Of a stretch of DNA of 64,000 bases, positions 45,250 to 54,846 are shown piece by piece. The notes beneath the pieces are model-generated. The model made no database searches. It was given only the letters and a program-made list of their open reading frames with translations, and was not told the origin of the DNA. Numbering within the stretch: position 1 is the first letter of the stretch; each line of letters begins with the position of its first letter. The translations under genes were made by a program, and so were the position numbers. Source of the DNA: Methylomarinum vadi (GTDB taxonomy: Bacteria; Pseudomonadota; Gammaproteobacteria; Methylococcales; Methylomonadaceae). Location: the NCBI RefSeq assembly GCF_000733935.1, contig NZ_JPON01000001.1, positions 1,426,001-1,490,000 of the forward strand. Reading direction: 5' to 3'.

Positions 45250-47607
45250 CTAAAATTCCTCCCATTCGTCGTCATCTAGTGTGGAAGTAAAGGTATTGCT
45301 TGATGGCCGCTGTGTCTGCGATCCGCTTCCGGTCTTTTGCAGCGACGCCACGATCGCATCCTCCTGCCTTGGTGCAGCCACGTTTTGCCCTTTTTCGGCC
45401 GGTTTAACGATTTTGTTCACTTTAAAGAACGAGAGCAGTTCCACCATGTTGCGGGACTGTTCGCTCATCGACATACTGGCGGCCGAGGCTTGTTCGGCCA
45501 GCGCCGCGTTTTGCTGGGTAATTTCATCCATTTGCGCCACCGCCTGATTGACCTGGCCGATACCGGCCGATTGTTCGGCGCTGGCGGCCGCGATTTCAGC
45601 GATAATATCACCGACTTTTTTCACACCGGCGACAATTTCATTCAGTGCTCCGCCGGTTTCATTGACATATTCCGTACCGGCCCTGACTTTTTGCACGCTG
45701 TTCTGGATCAGCTCCTTGCTTTCCCGCGCCGCCGTGGCGCTACGTTGCGCCAGATTCCGAACCTCGGTTGCGACCACCGAGAAACCGCGCCCATGTTCGC
45801 CGGCCCTGGCCGCTTCCACCGAGGCGTTCAGGGCAAGCAGATTGGTCTGAAAGGCAATCTCATCGATCACGCCGATAATATCGGCAATTTTATTGCTGCT
45901 CTGATTGATTTCTTGCATCGCCGATACGGCGGAAGCGACCACGGAACCGCCCCGTTCCGCCAATTCCCGGGCATTATTGGCCAGTTTGTTGGCTTGCTGG
46001 GCATTATCGGCATTGTTTTTAACGGTGCTGGTCAACTCCTCCATGCTGGAAGCGGTTTCTTCCAGACTCGAAGCCTGCTGTTCGGCCCGTTGCGAGAGAT
46101 TATTGTTGCCACTGGCAATTTCTTGCGACGAGTTGTTGATGAATCCGGCCGAATCGTTGATCTGGCCAAAAATATCGGCCAGTTTGTCGATGGTGGCATT
46201 GATATCGTTCTTACAAGCCAGATAGGTTCCTTGATAATCATTGGTGATGCGGTTAGTCAGATCACCGTTGGCCATGCTCTGCATGGTACTGCCAACGTCA
46301 CCGAACACCCTTTCGATGATATCGGACAATTCGTTGATCCCCTCGCTGAGTTTAGCAAAAAAACCTTCTTTATCGGCCATGTCGATGCGGCTGTCCAATT
46401 CACCGGCTTTCACGGCCTGCACGATTTGATCGATTTCCTTCTCGATTTTCACCTCGTGCGTGCGATCGACCCACTCGACAACGATACCGATTCGATCGCC
46501 CTGCTCGTTTTTCACCGGATTGGCAACGATATCCATATGCCGGCTGCCGATTATCAGGTTCGACGAGAAGGTGCTATCCAAACGCCCCAATAAATCGCGT
46601 TGATGGGCCGGATTTTTATGGAACTGATCGATGTTGGCCCCCATCAGCCGATCCGCATTGAAATTCGGTAACTGCTGGCGAATATCGGCTTCGGCATTTT
46701 TGAACATTTGCTGCACGGTATTGTTCATGTAGATAATGTCCAGATCGGTGTTCGCCACCATGACACAGGATTCAACATTATCCAGTGCCTGCTTGATACG
46801 CAAGGCTTCGGCGGCAACTTGACTGGAATGGGCCAGATCGGAATTTAGTTTCACCTGCATGCCATACAGAGCGCGTAAAAAATCACCGATTTGGTCGTTC
46901 CGGTCCAAATCGATCAGATTGCGAAAACGCTCATCCGCCAACCGGAAACAGATCGTTGATGCCTCGTCCAATGTGTTCACGATTTTTTTCACCAATGCGG
47001 CAACGATGAAAACGGCCGCACCGGTTAACGCCACCATCACGACCAAAAGCCCCCAATTTTGCTCCTGGTAAAGGCGGAACAGCAAAAAGGCATTAGGCAC
47101 CAGAAACGCGGCGAGCGCCAACGTCGCCTTTTTCCAAAGAGACATTTCACGGATATTTTTGCTCAATGCGGCCATTCCCTTAGGCCGCATTTCGGCTTTG
47201 TTGGCATTCAGCTGATTATAAAAGGCTTCCGCCTGCATGATCTGCTCGCGCGATGGCGCATAGCGTACCGACAGATATTCATGTACTTTGCCGTTTTTGT
47301 AGACCGGCGTGACATTGGCCTCGACCCAATAATAATCCCCCGACTTGGTTCGGTTCTTGACCGGTGCTGTCCACGGCCGACCGGCTTTCAGACACGCCCA
47401 CATATCCTCGAAAGCGGCCGGCGGCATATCCGGATGGCGGACGATGTTATGATTGGATCCGACCAGTTCATTGCGGGTGAAACCGCTAATCTCGACAAAT
47501 GCATCGTTGGCGTAGGTAATGATTCCTTTCAGGTTGGTCCGGGTAACCAGGATCGTCCCCTGTTTCATCAGGACTTCATGATCCGTTACGGGGTGATTGA
47601 TTTTCAT
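45250..47607 (-). CDS. PAS-containing methyl-accepting chemotaxis protein (Aer-like)
   Basis: A 785-residue receptor. The N-terminal PAS (about 15-120; NDAFVEISGFTRNELVG, HNIVRHPDMPPAAFEDMW) matches the FAD-binding PAS of Aer. Two membrane segments follow near 158-208, then a second PAS (about 265-385; FNADRLMGANIDQFHKNPAH), a HAMP-like part and the signalling domain with the tip [20 protein letters not shown] near 610. It ends DDDEWEEF, close to the CheR-docking pentapeptide type. It probably senses redox state or energy. It lies between the two cheW genes. Confidence 0.92.
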   Translation of the reverse strand: MKINHPVTDHEVLMKQGTILVTRTNLKGIITYANDAFVEISGFTRNELVGSNHNIVRHPDMPPAAFEDMWACLKAGRPWTAPVKNRTKSGDYYWVEANVTPVYKNGKVHEYLSVRYAPSREQIMQAEAFYNQLNANKAEMRPKGMAALSKNIREMSLWKKATLALAAFLVPNAFLLFRLYQEQNWGLLVVMVALTGAAVFIVAALVKKIVNTLDEASTICFRLADERFRNLIDLDRNDQIGDFLRALYGMQVKLNSDLAHSSQVAAEALRIKQALDNVESCVMVANTDLDIIYMNNTVQQMFKNAEADIRQQLPNFNADRLMGANIDQFHKNPAHQRDLLGRLDSTFSSNLIIGSRHMDIVANPVKNEQGDRIGIVVEWVDRTHEVKIEKEIDQIVQAVKAGELDSRIDMADKEGFFAKLSEGINELSDIIERVFGDVGSTMQSMANGDLTNRITNDYQGTYLACKNDINATIDKLADIFGQINDSAGFINNSSQEIASGNNNLSQRAEQQASSLEETASSMEELTSTVKNNADNAQQANKLANNARELAERGGSVVASAVSAMQEINQSSNKIADIIGVIDEIAFQTNLLALNASVEAARAGEHGRGFSVVATEVRNLAQRSATAARESKELIQNSVQKVRAGTEYVNETGGALNEIVAGVKKVGDIIAEIAAASAEQSAGIGQVNQAVAQMDEITQQNAALAEQASAASMSMSEQSRNMVELLSFFKVNKIVKPAEKGQNVAAPRQEDAIVASLQKTGSGSQTQRPSSNTFTSTLDDDEWEEF

Positions 47608-47640
47608 ATTAGATTCTCCTCTTCGACCCAGCTTTCTGCA

Positions 47641-48168
47641 TCAGATTTCGTTACTTTCATTTTCCTTTTCCATGTCTTCCAGCGTCAGTAATTTATCCAC
47701 GTCCAACAGCATGACCATTCTCCCGTTCACGGAGGCCAGGCCGTTGATAAATTCGGTGCTGACTTTGGCCCCAAAATTAGGCGAGCTCTGAATGCCTTTC
47801 TTGTCGATATCGACCACATCGGAAACGGCGTCGACTACGACCCCCATCACCCGGGTTCTTCCCGTTATATGGGCTTGCAACACCACCACCACGGTCAACG
47901 GACTGTAGTCGACATGGCTAAGGCCGAAACGTTCTCTCAGATCGATGATCGGCACGATCGCGCCGCGCAGATTGACCACCCCTTTTTCATATGCCGGCAC
48001 ATTAGGGATGCGGGATACCGGCTCCCAACTGCGGATTTCCTGTACCCGCAGAATATCGACGGCGTATTCCTCCTTACCCAGGGTAAAACTGAGAAACTGC
48101 AGCAGGTTCGCCGGCTTTTCGATTTCTTCAGCCGTTTCGTTCTCATTAGTCACTAATTCTTCCGTCAT
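47641..48168 (-). CDS. cheW: CheW coupling protein (second copy)
   Basis: A 175-residue CheW (LLQFLSFTLGKEEYAVDILR, RSWEPVSRIPNVPAYEKGVV, NLRGAIVPIIDLRERFGLSH). It ends in an acidic tail (LEDMEKENESNEI). It lies between cheA and the PAS receptor, so it is likely the main adaptor of that receptor. The 14-base gap to cheA suggests one transcript. Confidence 0.95.
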   Translation of the reverse strand: MTEELVTNENETAEEIEKPANLLQFLSFTLGKEEYAVDILRVQEIRSWEPVSRIPNVPAYEKGVVNLRGAIVPIIDLRERFGLSHVDYSPLTVVVVLQAHITGRTRVMGVVVDAVSDVVDIDKKGIQSSPNFGAKVSTEFINGLASVNGRMVMLLDVDKLLTLEDMEKENESNEI

Positions 48169-48182
48169 ATACCAAACCTGAG

Positions 48183-50279
48183 TTATTGATTGGATAATCG
48201 CACTAACCCCGGAATATCGAGAATCAACGCGACCGAGCCATCTCCCAGAATGGTCGCCCCGGATACTCCCTCGACTCGACGATAATTGGCCTCGAGCGAT
48301 TTAATCACCACCTGTTGCTGCCCCAAAAGATCATCGACAAACAAACCGCACTTGACGCCCTGCCCTTCGACCACGACCAGCAAACCGTCGGTCAGCTTGG
48401 TGGCTCTGGCCGACCTGACATTGAAGATTTCATGCATGCGTACGATAGGCAGATATTCGCCACGCAAACGGAAGGTTTCGCCCTTACCGGCGACCCTGTT
48501 GACCATTTCTTCGTTGATATTGATCGATTCGATGATCGATCCCAGCGGCACGATGAAACGCTCGTCGCCGACGGCAATCGACTGTCCGTCCAAGATGGCC
48601 AAGGTCAACGGCAGGTGAATGGATATCGTCGAGCCCTTGCCCAGTTCGGAAATGATTTCGATGTTACCGCCCAAAGCTTGAATGTTTTTCCTCACCACAT
48701 CCATGCCGACGCCCCGCCCGGACACATCGGTCAGTTTTTCCGCCGTGGAGAAACCGGGCATGAAAATCAATTCATAGGTTTGCTTATCGGTCAGAACGAC
48801 ATCCGGCTCGATCAACCCTTTTTCAATCGCCTTAGCGCGTAGCTTTTCCTTGTCCAGCCCCCTGCCGTCATCGACCACTTCGATAACGATGTTGCCGCCC
48901 CGGTGATAAGCTTCCAGAATGACCGTGCCGCTTTCCGGTTTACCGGCGGCCATTCTTTCCTCCGGCATCTCGATGCCATGATCCAGGCTATTTCTGACCA
49001 GGTGCACCAGCGGGTCGCTGAGTAACTCGACCACCGTTTTATCGACTTCGGTGTGTTCACCGATCAATTTCAACTCGATTTTTTTACCCAATTTACCGCT
49101 CAAGTCATGAACCAAGCGCGGAAAGCGGCTAAACACGAAACTGATCGGCAACATACGAATATTCATCACGCTTTCTTGCAATTCACGCGTATGACGTTCC
49201 AATTGCGACAAGCCGTTTTTCAACTGATCCAATTTGCCCATTTCAAAATGCTCGCCGATCAGGCTGAGCATGGACTGGGTAATCACCAGTTCTCCCACCA
49301 TGTTGATCAAGGTATCGATTTTGCCGGTATCGACTCGTATGGAACTGGAACCCTTCGCTGTCGGTTTAGCGGCTTTTTGCTTGGTTGGATCGGAAACCGG
49401 CGTCGCGGTTATGTTCGCGTCAGCGTTTTTTTGTTCCGCCGCGTCATTTTTAGGCTGTTGCTCAGATTTGTCTGGCGCTTTTTGTTCACGCTGTTTTTCC
49501 ACTTCATGACGCGAAACCGACTTGTCATTCGGAACCGCCAACAGCGGTTGAATGGATAAATCGCAATCGTCCTCCACCCAAGCGAAAATATCGTCGATTT
49601 CATGCCTGGGTATATCGCCGGAAACGTTCAGTTTCCAAGACAAATGACATTCCTCCGGGTCTAACTCATGAAAATTGGGAAGGCCCTGTAAATCGACGGC
49701 AACGGCCATTTCTCCCAATTCAGCCAATTCGCGAAACATTCTCAGCGGTTCGTTGCCGGTCTGGAGCAAATTGGCATGAGGGCTGAAGGCGATAACCCAG
49801 CCTGCGACGGAAGATACAGGATTTGCCGGCAACGGCTCGGCATCGCCCTCGTTGCCATCGGACACAGTATCGGCAGACGCTGCATTGGCACCATTTTCGA
49901 GTTCATGCTCCAGCGCTTGTTGATGCTCGGCCACGCTTTTTTCATCGATCTCCCTCCCTTCCTGAATGGCATTAAGCATTTCCCGCAGGCAATCGACCGA
50001 ACGCAGTAACAGATCGACTGCGGACTGAGTCACCTGGCGCCGGCCATCGCGCATCTCATCCAACAAGGTCTCCATGACATGGGTAAAATCCGAAACGTCG
50101 GTAAAACCGAAAGTTCCGCTACCCCCTTTGATCGAATGGGCGGCTCTGAAGATGGTGTTAATCTCGTCGGCATCCACGTCTCCCATATTCAGATTCAACA
50201 ATCCCGATTCCATCGCATCCAGGCCCTCGAAGCTTTCCTCGAAGAAGACCTGATGAAACTGAGCCATATCGATAGACAT
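48183..50279 (-). CDS. cheA: Chemotaxis histidine kinase CheA
   Basis: A 698-residue CheA. P1 carries the phosphorylated His48 in IFRAAHSIKGGSGTFGF. A variable region around 110-310 follows, with a Lys-, Glu- and Gln-rich linker. P3 begins IRVDTGKIDTLINMVGELVI near 317. The P4 kinase domain has the N box HLVRNSLDHGIEMPEER near 430, the G1 box VVDDGRGLDKEKL, and SGRGVGMDVVRKNIQALGG. P5 (CheW-like) is the last 140 residues. A CheY-binding P2 is not obvious. Length is near the usual 650-720. Confidence 0.96.
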   Translation of the reverse strand: MSIDMAQFHQVFFEESFEGLDAMESGLLNLNMGDVDADEINTIFRAAHSIKGGSGTFGFTDVSDFTHVMETLLDEMRDGRRQVTQSAVDLLLRSVDCLREMLNAIQEGREIDEKSVAEHQQALEHELENGANAASADTVSDGNEGDAEPLPANPVSSVAGWVIAFSPHANLLQTGNEPLRMFRELAELGEMAVAVDLQGLPNFHELDPEECHLSWKLNVSGDIPRHEIDDIFAWVEDDCDLSIQPLLAVPNDKSVSRHEVEKQREQKAPDKSEQQPKNDAAEQKNADANITATPVSDPTKQKAAKPTAKGSSSIRVDTGKIDTLINMVGELVITQSMLSLIGEHFEMGKLDQLKNGLSQLERHTRELQESVMNIRMLPISFVFSRFPRLVHDLSGKLGKKIELKLIGEHTEVDKTVVELLSDPLVHLVRNSLDHGIEMPEERMAAGKPESGTVILEAYHRGGNIVIEVVDDGRGLDKEKLRAKAIEKGLIEPDVVLTDKQTYELIFMPGFSTAEKLTDVSGRGVGMDVVRKNIQALGGNIEIISELGKGSTISIHLPLTLAILDGQSIAVGDERFIVPLGSIIESININEEMVNRVAGKGETFRLRGEYLPIVRMHEIFNVRSARATKLTDGLLVVVEGQGVKCGLFVDDLLGQQQVVIKSLEANYRRVEGVSGATILGDGSVALILDIPGLVRLSNQ

Positions 50280-50324
50280 AGAGCTACCCGTTTAGATGAA
50301 AAGCAAGCAAAACCAATATAACGG

Positions 50325-50687
50325 CTAACCGATAACTTTTTTAATGGTTTTTAGCAATTGATCGGGATTAAAGGGTTTGACGATCCAACCGGTCGCGCCA
50401 GCGGCCTTGCCCTGCTGTTTTTTATCCATGCTCGATTCCGTCGTCAACATTAACAATGGCGTGAATTTGTAATCGGACAAGGCACGGAGGTCCTTGATCA
50501 GGGTAATGCCGTCTTTGTTCGGCATGTTAACGTCGGTCACGACGCAATCGAATTTCTGGGATTTCGCCTTATTTAATGCATCGACTCCATCGACCGCCTC
50601 GACGACGGTATAGCCGGCTCCCTTCAAGGTAAAAGAAACCATTTGTCTCATCGATGCTGAATCATCAACCGCTAAAATACTCGCCAC
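50325..50687 (-). CDS. cheY: Response regulator CheY
   Basis: A 120-residue stand-alone receiver. The acidic pair is Asp8-Asp9 (LAVDDSASMRQMV), the phosphate acceptor Asp52 (CVVTDVNMPNKDG), the threonine lies in LMLTTES and the lysine in WIVKPFNPDQL. I prefer the GTG at 50687, with GAGG upstream and the usual length; an in-frame TTG at 50705 would add six residues. It heads the che operon. Whether it acts on a flagellar motor or on pili cannot be told here. Confidence 0.95.
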   Translation of the reverse strand: MASILAVDDSASMRQMVSFTLKGAGYTVVEAVDGVDALNKAKSQKFDCVVTDVNMPNKDGITLIKDLRALSDYKFTPLLMLTTESSMDKKQQGKAAGATGWIVKPFNPDQLLKTIKKVIG

Positions 50688-50817
50688 GTTTTTCACCTCA
50701 ACCAAAATGATCTGAGTTGTTTAGAACAACCCCGAATATCATAAAAATGTTCTTTCATAAAAATTGTAGTTCATTACTGACTTTTTCGACATGGAAAACA
50801 AAATCTTTAGCCACAAA

Positions 50818-50850
50818 AAAACCCGCAAAGTTCTCAAACTCGCGGGTTTT
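50818..50850 (-). terminator. Rho-independent terminator after the DUF2959 gene
   Basis: The inverted repeat AAAACCCGC/GCGGGTTTT surrounds a 15-base loop. On the minus strand the second arm runs into GCGGGTTTTTTTG, a good terminator for the DUF2959 gene that ends at 50945. The A-rich side makes it weakly bidirectional. Confidence 0.75.
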
Positions 50851-50944
50851 AGCTACAGTTCAGATTACCGGCCCGATATTTTAATAATACCTCAAATGAA
50901 AAAACAGTGAATTGCGGTAGTTGACACGATCGAACCGCATACTG

Positions 50945-51586
50945 TTATTTTTCCATGGTCCTGATGAAAGCGTTCGCTTCATCGATAGATTTTTCCATGG
51001 CCAAAATCAACGCCGAGACATCCGATTCGACCGAATCCAATTCGCCTTTCAACGAGGCAATCGCCTGAGCGTTCAGATTATGTTTCAAATACAGCACCTG
51101 ATCCTTGAATACCGAAAGCACCGGCTCAATTTTAGCTTCGGCTCGCTTCATGGCGGTGATGAGCTGCTGATAATGCTGACGGGTGTCATTGAGCTTTTGT
51201 TGACTGCTTCTTCTTAAAGATGGACTACTGTACTGCTCGAGTTCTTCTTCCCATTCCTCGAACAACGCTACCGATACATCCTCGATATCGCTGATGCGCT
51301 TTTTGACTTCTTCGGCCTTGTCCACGCTCGCCAAATATTCGTCATTCAGTTTGTTATAAACTTCCTCCAGATTGCCGCCACTGAAATTGGTGACGGCGGT
51401 AAATTGTGCCAACGCGGATTTGAATTGCTCCTTGGTTTCCTCTTGAGTATCGCGCGCCTTTTCAACCCGATGCACCATGACATCGCGTTTAGGAATACCG
51501 ATCTTTTCCAGAGTGTTGTAATAAACGGTGGAACAACCGGACAAAATGACCAAGATAAATACTATCGCTGAATATCTGTTTTGCAT
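50945..51586 (-). CDS. DUF2959 family lipoprotein
   Basis: A 213-residue protein with a lipoprotein signal (FILVILSGCSTVYYNTLEK, cysteine at residue 18). The mature part is almost entirely helical coiled coil (for example EEVYNKLNDEYLASVDKAEEVK, abbreviated) and belongs to DUF2959, for which I know no function. It stands alone with a terminator after it and no clear link to the che genes. Confidence 0.85.
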   Translation of the reverse strand: MQNRYSAIVFILVILSGCSTVYYNTLEKIGIPKRDVMVHRVEKARDTQEETKEQFKSALAQFTAVTNFSGGNLEEVYNKLNDEYLASVDKAEEVKKRISDIEDVSVALFEEWEEELEQYSSPSLRRSSQQKLNDTRQHYQQLITAMKRAEAKIEPVLSVFKDQVLYLKHNLNAQAIASLKGELDSVESDVSALILAMEKSIDEANAFIRTMEK

Positions 51587-51648
51587 ATTTATGGAGTAAG
51601 TGATTGTTATCGAAAGTAAAACAAGAAAACCAAATTATCTGACTGAAA

Positions 51649-52506
51649 TCAGCAAGTACGAGGAGAATAAAACAGGTTGAATAAATCCGCGAATTGATCG
51701 AAAGCCTTTTCCAGAATCACCGCCATTTCAGGAGCCGAGATTCCCAGGCTGTTGGCGATGACGCCATCGTGATTAAATTCCAGCTTGCAGTGATAATTGG
51801 CCAGACGGGCGATGGCCGCAATCATATAGTTCTGGTCGGTGTTATCCGGGTAATTGTGCAGGCGGATACTTTCGACGATGACCTCGGGTAGATTCCATAA
51901 GCGGCATAAGACAGCGCCCGCCTGGAAATGATTGAAACCAATGATATCCTCTTCGATCAGAATCTCGTCATCGAACTCCAAATTCTGGCGCGATTGTCTG
52001 ATCAATTCCACTTCCCTCGCCAATTCGGGAATACGACGAAAAAACACCAATTGCCCGATATCATGGAATAAACCGCACAGAAAAACGGAATCGCGATACT
52101 GTCCGCCTAAATAGGCATCCAGTTCTCGAGAAATCAACGCGCATTTCAGGCTTTTTGCCCAAAAATCATGCATCGTCATGATATTTCCAGGTAAATTGGA
52201 AAAACGTTCGATAATTACGGCGCCCAGTACCAAGTTTTGCAATTCCGCCGTTCCAATGATGGTGACAGCTCTTTCGACCGAAGCAATCCGGGAAGGAAAA
52301 CCGTAGTAGGCGCTGTTGACGATTTTCATCAATTTCAATGCAACGGCGGCATCCTTTTCTATGACGAAAGCGGCATCGGCCATCGATTTACTCGGGTCCT
52401 CCACGATTTTTTTCAGTTCGAAATATATCGCAGGCGGAGAAGTCAACTGCAAGTCGCCCTTCAACAAATCGTTAATTGTTAAATCACTTGGTGAAGAAGT
52501 TAACAT
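51649..52506 (-). CDS. HDOD domain protein
   Basis: A 285-residue protein dominated by an HDOD domain (about 18-220), an HD-like fold usually lacking full metal-binding residues and used in signalling. LKLMKIVNSAYYGFPSRIAS near 55, FLCGLFHDIGQLVFFRRIPE near 145 (here with an HD pair) and IGFNHFQAGAVLCRLWNLPE near 190 are typical. It is divergent from the GGDEF-EAL gene, with 250 bases between the start codons. Confidence 0.9.
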   Translation of the reverse strand: MLTSSPSDLTINDLLKGDLQLTSPPAIYFELKKIVEDPSKSMADAAFVIEKDAAVALKLMKIVNSAYYGFPSRIASVERAVTIIGTAELQNLVLGAVIIERFSNLPGNIMTMHDFWAKSLKCALISRELDAYLGGQYRDSVFLCGLFHDIGQLVFFRRIPELAREVELIRQSRQNLEFDDEILIEEDIIGFNHFQAGAVLCRLWNLPEVIVESIRLHNYPDNTDQNYMIAAIARLANYHCKLEFNHDGVIANSLGISAPEMAVILEKAFDQFADLFNLFYSPRTC

Positions 52507-52756
52507 AAAGTCTTAAGTTTTCAATTTCGAAAAATAAGCCTATACTTTGGTCCAGTCGGTTGGAAATATAAAATATGCGGTAACTAAACACTAGACTCAA
52601 AAACAATAATTACAAGTTTGGGTCCATTCATTTTCTTTCCGATGATGAAATCGGCTGGTTGGAGTTCACGCTCTACAAAGTTTGGCGGTACTAACCTTTT
52701 GCTGTTTTTCAAGGAATCTAAGAAAAATAGCTCTTTGAAAATGCTTGGTCGCTATT

Positions 52757-54607
52757 ATGGTTAATAACAATTCGTTGAAAGACAGGATAATTATTGTTGC
52801 CGAACATGAAGAAGAATCAGCGCGAAATATAACAAAAGCCTTACAAGAGGCAGGCTATGAAAATATCCGCCTGGCTGAGGATGGCAGTAAGATTTACGAA
52901 GTTCTTCGCCCTTACTATAACCGTCCGGAACAGGTCGGACTGGTCATCATCAACGAAGATTTACCACAATGCCAAATTCGGGAAATGTGTCGAAGTCTTT
53001 CCTGCACCACCGATGGCTCGATCATCCCTTTCGTGGTTTTAAGCAAGAAAAACTCCGTACAAACGACTTTTTGCGATAAAGAGCTATGTGAATCGCAATC
53101 ACGCTGTCTGGTTTACGCCATGCAACATGATTTTAGTTTCAAAGAGCTACTCATGGCGGTCGAGTTTCAATTGGGCATGAAGCACGAGCGTTTTCTTAGG
53201 CATAAACAAGAAGAACGCCTGATCAACGAGCTGGCGGAACGCAAAGTCGTCGACTCCAAACTAAAATACCTGGTCGTGCATGACGAATTGACCGGCCTTT
53301 ACAACCGCAACAATTTTGAAAGACAGCTCAGACTGATTCTGAATCGCGGTAAGGATCTGAGGCAAGAGGGCGCCCTATTATTTATCGATATCGACCGTTT
53401 CAGCATGATCAATGAATTGGAGGGGTTCGAGGTCGGCGACCGCTTACTGGTGGAACTGGTTGTCCTGGTCAGAAAATTTATTTCCGCTAACAGCCTGTTC
53501 GCCCGTATCGGCTCCGACGAATTTTGTTTGTTTCTAGAAAACAAAACCGAAACCCAAGCCATCACCGAAGCCCAAAAAATCAAAAAAGCGGTTGAAGAAT
53601 TCCGGTTCTTTACCGGGGAAGTCTGTTACAGTATTTCCATTTCGATCGGCATATCCACGCTCAATACTTCCAGTCATATTTACCATCCCAGTGAGCTGGT
53701 CTTACGCGCCCGCCAGGCATGCAATACGGCGAAAGCAAACGGCCGCAACATGCTATGGCTGTTCAACGATAACGACATTGCCGTTAAGGAAAGAAGACAT
53801 GACATTTTTTGGGTGCCGTTAATCAAAAAGGCTTTGCTGGAAAAAGAATTGTTTCTGGTCTACCAGCCGGTAGTGGAATTGAATAGCGGCGAAATCTCCC
53901 ATTACGAAGCGCTGATCCGAATGAAAGGCGAGGACAATACGGTCATTTCTCCGCATCAGTTCATCCCGGTAGCCGAGCGCATGGGATTGATACACAACAT
54001 CGATCTTTGGGTCGTCGAAACGGCCATTGACTTCCTGGCCAGCCTGCCGGCCGAAATGTCCCATATTTCGCTAGCCATCAACTTGTCCAGTTCGGCATTC
54101 CAGGAAACAGCGCTATTGCCTACCATCAGAGACAAACTGGAGCTGACCTGGGTCGACGCCAGCCGACTGACCTTCGAAATCACGGAAACGGCGGCGGTCG
54201 AAAACTTCGAAAAAGCCCGCGATATGATCGATAAAATTCGGGCATTGGGATGTCGCTTTGCGCTGGATGATTTTGGCGCCGGTTTTTGTTCATTCAATTA
54301 CTTGAAAAGTTTTCCGGTCGACTACGTCAAAATCGACGGTCAGTTCATCCAGAACCTGATCGACGACGAAACCGACCAAGTCTTGGTGAAGTCGATGGCG
54401 GAAATCGCCACCCGCCTGGGCAAGAAAACCATCGCCGAATTTGTCGAATCGCCAAAAACCATCAAGAAATTAAAAGAGTACGGCATCGATTTCGGCCAAG
54501 GTTATATCTTCGGGAGACCGGAAACCCAGCTATTGAAAAGCAGGAGCATTTCCATCATGAATTTAATCAATCAGCCCACAGCCGTAGATTCCGGCCTGTC
54601 ATTTTGA
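52757..54607 (+). CDS. GGDEF-EAL protein with degenerate receiver, likely c-di-GMP phosphodiesterase
   Basis: A protein of about 616 residues. Residues 1-130 resemble a receiver, but the acceptor position reads VIINEDLPQ (Asn for Asp). The GGDEF domain (about 170-330) has GSDEF at the active loop (ARIGSDEFCLFLE), so cyclase activity is doubtful. The EAL domain (about 350-600) keeps HYEALIRM, FEITETAAV, LDDFGAGF and VKIDGQFI, the metal and base residues of active phosphodiesterases. The start may be ATG 52757 or TTG 52745; neither has a clear ribosome site. It probably lowers cyclic di-GMP. Confidence 0.9.
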   Translation: MVNNNSLKDRIIIVAEHEEESARNITKALQEAGYENIRLAEDGSKIYEVLRPYYNRPEQVGLVIINEDLPQCQIREMCRSLSCTTDGSIIPFVVLSKKNSVQTTFCDKELCESQSRCLVYAMQHDFSFKELLMAVEFQLGMKHERFLRHKQEERLINELAERKVVDSKLKYLVVHDELTGLYNRNNFERQLRLILNRGKDLRQEGALLFIDIDRFSMINELEGFEVGDRLLVELVVLVRKFISANSLFARIGSDEFCLFLENKTETQAITEAQKIKKAVEEFRFFTGEVCYSISISIGISTLNTSSHIYHPSELVLRARQACNTAKANGRNMLWLFNDNDIAVKERRHDIFWVPLIKKALLEKELFLVYQPVVELNSGEISHYEALIRMKGEDNTVISPHQFIPVAERMGLIHNIDLWVVETAIDFLASLPAEMSHISLAINLSSSAFQETALLPTIRDKLELTWVDASRLTFEITETAAVENFEKARDMIDKIRALGCRFALDDFGAGFCSFNYLKSFPVDYVKIDGQFIQNLIDDETDQVLVKSMAEIATRLGKKTIAEFVESPKTIKKLKEYGIDFGQGYIFGRPETQLLKSRSISIMNLINQPTAVDSGLSF

Positions 54608-54846
54608 CTCTTCGATCTTGACCAAACCCATTCCGCTCATAAAAAATTCGGCCTTCCCTGACATTGCCTGACCTTGTGGCCGCCAAGTCACGCCGTCCGT
54701 ATTCCCCCTCCAGACACATCATCGATATTCCAGCCATTCAGTCGCGATTCAGCGGCAAATATTGGATAATGGACATTCTTGGCTCCTAGTAGCAAATTCG
54801 TATTCAATTATTCTTACCGATTTTCAACCTTTCCAACCTAAATTTA

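Noticed and set aside
45337-46593. 418-residue open frame opposite the PAS receptor gene
   Set aside because: Fully antisense to a well-supported receptor; composition rich in His, Arg and Gly as expected of a shadow frame.
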